Source: Flavobacterium cyclinae
Lineage (GTDB): Bacteria > Bacteroidota > Bacteroidia > Flavobacteriales > Flavobacteriaceae
Assembly (NCBI RefSeq): GCF_021172145.1
Contig: NZ_CP089095.1
Span: 310,001-374,000, forward strand
Length of the DNA: 64,000 nt
Direction: 5' to 3'
The position numbers and the translations under genes are program-made. Shown one piece after another: positions 57,943 through 64,000 of the stretch; position 1 is the first letter of the stretch; every line of letters starts with the position of its first letter. The notes beneath the pieces are model-generated. The model was given only the letters and a program-made list of their open reading frames with translations, ran no database searches and was not told the origin of the DNA.

Positions 57943-59145
57943 ATGACAACAACAGTAGTAATAGGAGGAAGTTTTGCAGGAATGACTGCAGCCTTAGAGA
58001 TAAAAAGAAAAGGGAAAGACCAACATAAAGTTATCTTAATTGATAAATCACCATTGTTTTTGTTTATCCCATCATTAATTTGGGTTCCTTTTGGAAGACG
58101 TGATATCAAAGATATTTCTTTTAGAAAAGATACTATTTTAGCTAAAAAAGGAGTGGATTTTGTAAATGCAGAAGCTTTAAAAGTAGATGTAAAAAGTCAG
58201 GTGGTTACAACAGATAAAGGTGATTTTAAATATGATCATTTAGTTGTGGCAACAGGTCCAAAAGTAAAATACGACATTGCTCCAGGTGTTGCAGAATATA
58301 CGCATTACATTGGAACTCCAAACGGAGCTATGAAAGCCAGAAAAGCTTTGGAAGAATTCAAGAAAAATCCGGGTCCAATTGTAATTGGTGCTACCCAAAA
58401 TGCAGGTTGTATGGGAGCCGCTTATGAATTTTTATTCAATGTAGAAAAATGGCTTCGCGAACAAAACATTCGTAAAAAAGTAGATTTGTATTGGATTACT
58501 CCTGAAGATTATTTAGGACATTTTGGAATTGATGGAATGCCACTGGGAGAAAGTATGTTAAAATCTTTTATGAGCATGTTTAATATCCATTATAAAACTC
58601 AAGTGGGAGTAGAAGAAGTTACTGAGGATAAAATTAAATTGACAAACGGAGAAGAGTTGGCTTATAATTTCTCAATGTTAATGCCACCATTTATTGGGGT
58701 TGATTTTGTAACAAACTCTCCAGATTTACATGCTACACCTACAGGTTATGTGCCTGTTAAAGATAGCTACCAACATACAGATTATCCAAATGTATGGGCG
58801 GCTGGAATTGCAGTAAATGTTCCACTTCCATTTACACCTGGAAAAGTGCCTTATGCTTCTCCAAAAACAGGTTATCCAAGTGATGAAACAGGTAAAATTG
58901 TTGCCGAAAATATTATTAGAGTAACTAAAGGTGAAACTAAATTGAAAGAAAAAGCTTGGGGAAAAATCCCAGGATTATGTATCATGGATGCAGGAAAAAA
59001 AGAAGTTATTATCTTCTCTGATAAACTTTTTAAACCTAGAAATTTTGCCATTATGCTTCCAAATGTGATTTATGATTTTAATAAAGTAATTTTAGAAAAA
59101 TACTTCCTTTGGAAAACGAAAAACGGTTATTCTTACTTACCATAA
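57943..59145 (+). CDS. sulfide:quinone-reductase-like flavoprotein
   Basis: This 400-residue FAD-dependent oxidoreductase begins VVIGGSFAGMTAALEIKRKG (5-24, FAD loop) and has TQNAGCMGAAYEF (about 150-162) with a conserved Cys of the sulfide:quinone-reductase type, plus AAGIAVNVPLPFTPGKVPYA near the C-terminus. It may be an SQR or a type II NADH dehydrogenase relative. Downstream terminator at 59205. Preceded by TGTAAC repeats. Confidence 0.83.
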   Translation: MTTTVVIGGSFAGMTAALEIKRKGKDQHKVILIDKSPLFLFIPSLIWVPFGRRDIKDISFRKDTILAKKGVDFVNAEALKVDVKSQVVTTDKGDFKYDHLVVATGPKVKYDIAPGVAEYTHYIGTPNGAMKARKALEEFKKNPGPIVIGATQNAGCMGAAYEFLFNVEKWLREQNIRKKVDLYWITPEDYLGHFGIDGMPLGESMLKSFMSMFNIHYKTQVGVEEVTEDKIKLTNGEELAYNFSMLMPPFIGVDFVTNSPDLHATPTGYVPVKDSYQHTDYPNVWAAGIAVNVPLPFTPGKVPYASPKTGYPSDETGKIVAENIIRVTKGETKLKEKAWGKIPGLCIMDAGKKEVIIFSDKLFKPRNFAIMLPNVIYDFNKVILEKYFLWKTKNGYSYLP

Positions 59146-59149
59146 ATTT

Positions 59150-59200
59150 TAAACGCAAAGAGCGCAAAGATTTACGCTAAAGAACGCTAAAAAAATATAA
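59150..59200. repeat. CGCAAAGAGCGCAAAG repeat remnant
   Basis: AACGCAAAGAGCGCAAAGA then TTTACGCTAAAG, the inverted form of words at 55890-55921. Noncoding. Confidence 0.55.
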
Positions 59201-59204
59201 AAAG

Positions 59205-59237
59205 AAACCCGATAATTATTTAAACTTATCGGGTTTT
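59205..59237. terminator. bidirectional terminator
   Basis: AAACCCGATAA (59205-59215) pairs with TTATCGGGTTT (59226-59236), between the flavoprotein and the convergent DUF4407 gene. Confidence 0.85.
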
Positions 59238-59265
59238 TGGTTTTAATAAACTTTGCGGTTAAGCC

Positions 59266-60366
59266 TTACATTGATTTCTTCTGTTTCTCTACAAAACCAT
59301 CGGCTTGGAGTTTTAATAACTCTGTGGCGCTTTTCTTTTTGTAGTGGTACAGTTCTTTATCTTCTTTAATATCGGCGTAGACTTTATCGTAAATTTCAGC
59401 ATCGGTTTGCTTTTGTAATTCGCTTTGGTAACGATTTTGTGCTAACATATTTTTAATGCCCATTTCGTTATCTTCCTGTTTGAAATCGTATTCGCTTTTT
59501 GGCGATAGTAATTTGGCAATAATGGGTGAAGTTTCAATCGCTAAAAACAATAGCATAATGAAAAACGATGGTAAGAAAGGTAATTTATTCAAAGCATTAA
59601 TTCGCGCCATTAAACCGTCGAATCCTTCAATAATTGGTTGGGTTTCGGTGACTTTTTTATCCAAATCGGCTTGTAAAGTTTTAGCTTTTGCTTCTAAATC
59701 GGTGATTTTGGCTTGATTAGTAGTTTTTAAAGTAGCTAAATCTTGTAATGCAGCATCGTGTTTTTCACGCTTTTCTTTATAAACCGGACCTTTGCCTAAC
59801 TTCTTAGTTCCAGCAGTTCCTTCCGCTTCGGTGATGTAAACCGAATACAAATCGTTCACTTCTTTCTCTTTTTTTAGAATGTCCGATTTTAAACTATCTA
59901 TTTGTGCTTTGTTTTTATCTAAATCCGATTGAAAATAATTGACTACTTGTTTTTTGTTGGCCAACATCATTTCGTTCTTTTCTTTTAATAAAACAGTATT
60001 GATTTCTTTTTCGAAGATTTTGATTTCCAAAGGTTTTGAAATTACAATAGCAATGATAATTGCCAAAGCAATTCGAGGAGTTGCCTGAATAAATTCGTCT
60101 AGAAAGCTATCTCTTTTTTTAATGGTAGAAACAATAAATCGGTCCAAATTAAAAATAAGCAAACCCCAAACTAATCCGAAAGCTATGGCAATAAAAGGAT
60201 TGTCGAAAACAGTAAAAAGGGCATAAGAACTTGCTATAAAAGCCATTACGGCTGTGAAGAATACGGTAGCTCCAATTCCGGCATATTTGTTTTGCTCGCC
60301 ATTAGAACAGCCGTTAATTATGTTGGAATCTACGCCCGAACATAACATAAAAAAACGTTTTAACAT
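59266..60366 (-). CDS. DUF4407 membrane protein
   Basis: This 366-residue protein has four hydrophobic segments (about 30-52, 55-75, 87-107 and 265-285) and a long coiled-coil middle with many Lys/Glu/Gln residues (about 120-250). DUF4407 is Bacteroidetes- and Actinobacteria-rich, without assigned function. The topology suggests a membrane protein with a cytoplasmic or periplasmic coiled stalk. Confidence 0.88.
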   Translation of the reverse strand: MLKRFFMLCSGVDSNIINGCSNGEQNKYAGIGATVFFTAVMAFIASSYALFTVFDNPFIAIAFGLVWGLLIFNLDRFIVSTIKKRDSFLDEFIQATPRIALAIIIAIVISKPLEIKIFEKEINTVLLKEKNEMMLANKKQVVNYFQSDLDKNKAQIDSLKSDILKKEKEVNDLYSVYITEAEGTAGTKKLGKGPVYKEKREKHDAALQDLATLKTTNQAKITDLEAKAKTLQADLDKKVTETQPIIEGFDGLMARINALNKLPFLPSFFIMLLFLAIETSPIIAKLLSPKSEYDFKQEDNEMGIKNMLAQNRYQSELQKQTDAEIYDKVYADIKEDKELYHYKKKSATELLKLQADGFVEKQKKSM

Positions 60367-60480
60367 GATGATTGATTTTGATCCACCAAAAGCGGACAGG
60401 TTGATGATTGATGATTAGTACAAATTTAACGCCAAATGTTTCAATTTAGTGTGTATTTGTTGATAAATAAGAGGTAAAAG

Positions 60481-60511
60481 AAAACCCTTACATTGCTGCA
60501 AGGGTTTAAAT
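60481..60511 (-). terminator. hairpin between ahcY and the DUF4407 region
   Basis: AAAACCCTT (60481-60489) pairs with AAGGGTTT (60500-60507). On the minus strand a T-run follows, making it an intrinsic terminator for ahcY. Confidence 0.75.
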
Positions 60512-60517
60512 TATTTT

Positions 60518-60552
60518 GAGATGCTGATTCGCCTAGGCTGACAGCATGACAA
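60518..60552. repeat. M-type palindrome abutting the ahcY stop
   Basis: GAGATGCTGA and CAGCATGACAA flank an unusual interior TTCGCCTAGGCTGA. It ends one base before the ahcY stop codon (60553-60555). Confidence 0.75.
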
Positions 60553-61869
60553 TTAATATCTATAATATTCTGGTTTGAATGGACCTTGAACTTCAACTCC
60601 AATATAAGCAGCTTGCTCAGCATTTAAAGTTTCTAATTCAACTCCTAATTTAGCTAAGTGAAGAGCTGCTACTTTTTCATCTAAATGTTTAGGTAACATA
60701 TACACTTCATTTTTGTAAGCTGCACTGTTTGTCCATAATTCAATTTGAGCTAACGTTTGGTTAGTAAATGAATTTGACATTACAAAACTTGGGTGACCTG
60801 TAGCACAACCTAAATTTACTAAACGACCTTCAGCTAAAATGATAACTTCTTTACCGTTTACGTTGTAAATATCAACTTGAGGTTTAACTTCTTGTTTTGT
60901 ATCACCATAGTTAGCATTTAACCAAGCCATATCGATTTCGTTATCGAAATGTCCAATGTTACAAACAATAGTTTTATCTTTCATAGCTTCAAAGTGACGA
61001 CCAACAACGATATCTTTATTTCCTGTTGTAGTAATAACGATATCAGCGTTACCAATAACAGTATCTAATTTTTTAACTTCAAAACCATCCATTGCAGCTT
61101 GTAAAGCACAAATTGGATCAATTTCAGTAACTGTTACAATAGAACCAGCACCACGGAAAGAAGCAGCAGTTCCTTTTCCTACATCACCATAACCACAAAC
61201 AACTACTCTTTTTCCTGCTAACATAACATCAGTAGCTCTACGAACCGCATCAACAGCAGATTCTTTACATCCGTATTTGTTGTCAAATTTAGATTTAGTA
61301 ACGGAGTCATTTACGTTGATAGCTGGCATATATAAAGTTCCTGCTTTCATTCTTTCGTATAAACGGTGAACTCCAGTTGTAGTTTCTTCTGATAAACCTT
61401 TAATTCCAGAAACTAATTCTGTGTATCTATCAAAAACCATGTTTGTTAAGTCACCACCATCATCTAAAATCATGTTTAATGGTTGACGATCTTCTCCAAA
61501 GAATAAAGTTTGCTCAATACACCAGTCAAATTCTTCTTCATTCATTCCTTTCCATGCATAAACTGGAATTCCAGCAGCAGCAATTGCAGCAGCAGCATGA
61601 TCTTGAGTAGAGAAAATGTTACAAGAAGACCAAGTTACATCAGCACCTAAAGCAACTAATGTTTCAATTAAAACTGCTGTTTGGATGGTCATGTGTAAAC
61701 ATCCAGCAATACGAGCTCCTTTTAAAGGTTGGCTTGCGCCATATTCTGCTCTTAAAGCCATTAATCCTGGCATTTCAGCTTCAGCTAATTGAATTTCTTT
61801 TCTTCCCCATGCTGCTAAAGAAATATCTTTAACTTTGTATGGTACATATGGAATTGTCTTTGTACTCAT
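60553..61869 (-). CDS. ahcY: adenosylhomocysteinase
   Basis: This 438-residue enzyme hydrolyses S-adenosylhomocysteine to adenosine and homocysteine. NAD site [17 protein letters not shown] (about 225-241), [18 protein letters not shown] near 55-72 with substrate-binding residues, [14 protein letters not shown] near 197, and the C-terminal [19 protein letters not shown] are all intact. The palindrome repeat next to its stop is described separately. Confidence 0.96.
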   Translation of the reverse strand: MSTKTIPYVPYKVKDISLAAWGRKEIQLAEAEMPGLMALRAEYGASQPLKGARIAGCLHMTIQTAVLIETLVALGADVTWSSCNIFSTQDHAAAAIAAAGIPVYAWKGMNEEEFDWCIEQTLFFGEDRQPLNMILDDGGDLTNMVFDRYTELVSGIKGLSEETTTGVHRLYERMKAGTLYMPAINVNDSVTKSKFDNKYGCKESAVDAVRRATDVMLAGKRVVVCGYGDVGKGTAASFRGAGSIVTVTEIDPICALQAAMDGFEVKKLDTVIGNADIVITTTGNKDIVVGRHFEAMKDKTIVCNIGHFDNEIDMAWLNANYGDTKQEVKPQVDIYNVNGKEVIILAEGRLVNLGCATGHPSFVMSNSFTNQTLAQIELWTNSAAYKNEVYMLPKHLDEKVAALHLAKLGVELETLNAEQAAYIGVEVQGPFKPEYYRY

Positions 61870-61903
61870 TATATTTATTAATTAATTTTTAATTTTGAGG
61901 TTG

Positions 61904-61911
61904 CAAAGTTA
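61904..61911 (-). promoter_or_regulatory. -7 box TAACTTTG for ahcY
   Basis: TAnnTTTG on the minus strand 34 bp upstream of the ahcY ATG. The region is shared with the divergent phosphopantetheinyl transferase gene. No SAM- or SAH-type riboswitch fold is apparent. Confidence 0.55.
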
Positions 61912-61998
61912 CAACATAAGTTTTTATTTTCTAAATAATGTTAGAAATTTTGTGATTTGTTTATCTTGCTAATTATTTGAACCACAATTAAATATCCG

Positions 61999-62628
61999 AT
62001 GCCTTTTTATACATCCATACAAATTAACGCTACTACAACTGCATACTTTTGGCATATTACCGAAGATGTAACTTCATTATTTAGAGCGGTTTCGCTGAAA
62101 GATACTTCATTATTTAGATTAGAGGGAATGAAATCTAAAGAACATCAAAAGGGTTTTTTAGCGGTTCGAATGTTGTTGCAACATATTGGATATAATGATT
62201 ATGATTTAACATATACTGAAACAGGAAAACCAGTTTTAAATGATGGTAAAAATATTTCTATTTCGCATTCTCATAAATTTTCTTGCATTTGTATAAGTAA
62301 TCAAATAATGGGTATTGATATTGAAATTCTAAAAGAGAAAACCTTGAAAATTGCCCCTCGTTTTTTAGAAATGAAGCATCTTGAAAATCTTTCGGAAGTT
62401 GAAAAAATAATGAAGGCAACTATTATTTGGGGTGTTAAAGAATCGATATTCAAAATTAAAAATGAAGTAGGAATTAGTTTTCCTGAACATATTTTTGAAG
62501 ACGAATTTTGTTTATCTGACAAGAAATGTTCGGCAGAATTGCATTTTAATAACACTATTGAAAAATTTAATTTTCATTTTTATAAAGTAGAAGATTATAT
62601 CTTTGTGTGTGTGTTCTCAAATAACTAA
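61999..62628 (+). CDS. 4'-phosphopantetheinyl transferase superfamily protein
   Basis: This 209-residue protein of the Sfp/AcpS-like group has ISISHSHKFSCICIS (about 90-104), the metal motif MGIDIEIL (about 106-113) and WGVKESIFKIKNEVGISF (about 148-165; family normally WxxKEA). It loads carrier proteins with phosphopantetheine from CoA. Its stop is followed after one base by the GGGP synthase start, suggesting an operon. Confidence 0.88.
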   Translation: MPFYTSIQINATTTAYFWHITEDVTSLFRAVSLKDTSLFRLEGMKSKEHQKGFLAVRMLLQHIGYNDYDLTYTETGKPVLNDGKNISISHSHKFSCICISNQIMGIDIEILKEKTLKIAPRFLEMKHLENLSEVEKIMKATIIWGVKESIFKIKNEVGISFPEHIFEDEFCLSDKKCSAELHFNNTIEKFNFHFYKVEDYIFVCVFSNN

Positions 62629-62629
62629 A

Positions 62630-63346
62630 ATGCAAAATCTCTTATCAAATATACTTCAAGCTAAAAAAGACAATCAAAAACTATTGGCTATTCTTATCGA
62701 TCCAGAAAAAGTTACGATAGAAAAAGTTCAAGTTTTGTCAGATAAAATAAAGACATCACCTGCAACTCATATTTTTGTTGGAGGAAGTACTTTTAGCGGA
62801 ATGCATTTAGATGAATTAATTGCATTGTTAAAAAAACAAACACAATTACCAGTTTTAATTTTTCCAGGACATCCCTCTCAAATTTCCAATGAAGCCGACG
62901 GGATTTTATTCCTAAGCTTACTTTCAGGTAGAAATCCAGAATATTTAATTGAACATCATATTAATTCGGTAGAAGCGTTAGAAAAATCAAATTTGGAAAT
63001 TATCCCAACAGGTTATTTGCTTATCGATGGAGGTAAAGAAACGGCTGTGCAACGCGTGAGTAAAACCCAACCCATTGAACATCACAATATCGAGTTAGCA
63101 TACAAAACGGCTAAAGCAGGAGAATTTTTAGGGAAGAAATTAATTTATTTAGAAGCAGGTAGTGGTGCAAATCATCACGTTTCGTTAGAAATGATTCGTT
63201 TCGTTTCGCAAAATATTCATATTCCTTTGATTGTTGGTGGCGGTATTCGTTCAATGAAATCGATTCAACAAGTGTATGAGGCTGGTGCTGATTTAATAGT
63301 AATTGGAACCGCTTTTGAAAATGATAGTAATTTCTTTGCATTATGA
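62630..63346 (+). CDS. geranylgeranylglyceryl phosphate synthase family (PcrB/GGGPS)
   Basis: This 238-residue TIM-barrel prenyltransferase has LLAILIDPEKV, FVGGSTFSGMH, FPGHPSQIS, IYLEAGSGA and IVGGGIRSMKSIQQVYEAGAD with IVIGTAFEN. The family joins polyprenyl diphosphate to glycerol-1-phosphate. Bacteroidetes enzymes belong to group II, with a biological role not fully clear. Start moved to ATG 62630. Its stop overlaps pnuC (ATGA). Confidence 0.92.
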   Translation: MQNLLSNILQAKKDNQKLLAILIDPEKVTIEKVQVLSDKIKTSPATHIFVGGSTFSGMHLDELIALLKKQTQLPVLIFPGHPSQISNEADGILFLSLLSGRNPEYLIEHHINSVEALEKSNLEIIPTGYLLIDGGKETAVQRVSKTQPIEHHNIELAYKTAKAGEFLGKKLIYLEAGSGANHHVSLEMIRFVSQNIHIPLIVGGGIRSMKSIQQVYEAGADLIVIGTAFENDSNFFAL

Positions 63347-63957
63347 TAGAATTTTTATTTGACCAATACAAAGAATATCCTACCTATCTTATTGTTTTAG
63401 AATTAATTGCAGTAGTTTTCGGTATTATCAGTGTTTTATTTGCTCGGAAAAACAATATTTTGGTTTACCCAACTGGATTGGTTAGTACAATTCTTTACGT
63501 TTATATTTTGTTTGAATTTCAACTGTATGGCGATTTAATCATCAATTTCTACTATACGATTATGAGTTTTTTGGGTTGGTATTTATGGTCCAAAACAAAA
63601 AATGGTGAAGATGAATTTCCAATTTCTACGATTAATCGTAAAGAATGTATTATTTCTGCATTAATTTTTACAATTACCTTAACATTTGTTGCATTTGTTT
63701 ATCATTTTTTTGATAAATTTACCCATTGGACAGCTTATGTAGATGCATTTACCACAGGTTTATTCTTTGTTGGGATGTGGCTCATGGCTAAAAGAAAAAT
63801 AGAAAACTGGATTTTATGGATAATTGCCGATGTAATTTCCATTCCTTTATACTTTTATAAAGGTTTAACTTTTTCGAGTTTTCAATTTATACTATTTACA
63901 ATTATTGCTATTTTAGGCTATAAAGAATGGAGAAAATTTTTACAAAAGACGATTTAA
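63343..63957 (+). CDS. pnuC: PnuC-family nicotinamide nucleoside/mononucleotide transporter
   Basis: This 204-residue, seven-segment membrane protein has the PnuC signatures WYLWSK-like (FLGWYLWSKTKNG at about 76-88), ENWILWIIADVISIPLYFYKG near 158-178 and NILVYPTGLVSTILYVYILF near the N-terminus. The family facilitates uptake of nicotinamide riboside or related vitamins. Overlaps the GGGPS stop by four bases and the following gene start. Confidence 0.92.
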   Translation: MIEFLFDQYKEYPTYLIVLELIAVVFGIISVLFARKNNILVYPTGLVSTILYVYILFEFQLYGDLIINFYYTIMSFLGWYLWSKTKNGEDEFPISTINRKECIISALIFTITLTFVAFVYHFFDKFTHWTAYVDAFTTGLFFVGMWLMAKRKIENWILWIIADVISIPLYFYKGLTFSSFQFILFTIIAILGYKEWRKFLQKTI

Positions 63958-64000
63958 TATACATACAAAATAGAGGAAACTCAATAGATAAAATTCAACA
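63927..64000 (+). CDS. 5' end of a DUF4301-like gene (partial)
   Basis: ATG at 63927 opens a frame that runs past the right edge, reading MEKIFTKDDLIYIQNRGNS then IDKIQ. It overlaps the pnuC end by 31 bp. The pattern (FTKDDL..I..RG.S...I) matches the N-terminus of DUF4301 proteins. Only 24 codons are visible, so the call is tentative. Confidence 0.5.
   Translation, partial: MEKIFTKDDLIYIQNRGNSIDKIQ

Noticed and set aside
61870..61998. SAM- or SAH-responsive riboswitch before ahcY
   Set aside because: The ahcY leader is short and AT-rich with no paired helices of those classes.

Overview
The window reads as chromosome of a Flavobacterium-like member of the Bacteroidetes (family Flavobacteriaceae). 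The DNA is AT-rich. Many genes are preceded by the Bacteroidetes -7 promoter box TAnnTTTG rather than a clear Shine-Dalgarno site. Family markers include type IX secretion sorting tails, a carboxypeptidase-like/TonB receptor, a ribosomal protein S16 with a long acidic-alanine tail, a DnaE with an N-terminal proofreading exonuclease, and DUF4271, DUF4296 and DUF4407 proteins. Gene order is mostly housekeeping, broken by short repeat-rich accessory islands. No rRNA, integrase, IS transposase or CRISPR array was found. One tRNA (Asp) is present.

Layout. 1-12.2 kb: YugP-type metallopeptidase, Lrp/AsnC regulator, saccharopine-dehydrogenase-like enzyme, PEP carboxykinase, heme (hemD), polyprenol-phosphate sugar transferase, dihydroorotase and tyrS. 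12.2-19.7 kb: repeat island carrying hundreds of bases of palindromic REPIN-like elements and 21-bp tandem arrays, a single-chain restriction-modification enzyme, an HU-like protein beside a duplicated 63-nt structured element, a GIY-YIG nuclease bracketed by the same palindromes, and a LuxE-like ligase. 19.7-28.1 kb: a nutrient-uptake cluster (TonB receptor, beta-helix lipoprotein, two T9SS-tail proteins) divergent from a PhoB/PhoR-like two-component system. Six GTTAT-type direct repeats at exact 11-bp spacing lie between them, as expected for an array of PhoB-type dimers. 28-43.4 kb: envelope and tRNA-modification genes, a YceI/outer-membrane protein/YceI group, Fe-S and ferredoxin genes, an acyl-CoA dehydrogenase, rimM and rpsP. 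43.5-64 kb: dnaE, trxA, tRNA-Asp, glycolipid and flippase genes, ruvC, hemW, a sulfide:quinone-reductase-like flavoprotein, ahcY, a phosphopantetheinyl transferase, GGGP synthase and pnuC.

The most interesting layer is the repeats. One palindrome family (core CTGAACTCGTTTCAG) occurs singly, as inverted pairs and as tandem half-unit arrays. It nests a second palindrome (CCCGAA/TTCGGG), sits on or next to several stop codons, and is inserted in frame as exactly 72 bp in the restriction-modification gene. It brackets a small GIY-YIG nuclease gene and supplies that gene's last codons and stop. Separately, a four-helix-bundle gene between ruvC and hemW lies between 32-bp inverted repeats that match at 28 of 32 positions. 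Both look like one-gene cassettes spread with their own repeat family and without a recognisable transposase. This is inference and needs comparative genomics. Gene starts given here were moved downstream where the family's N-terminus or a promoter box argues for it.
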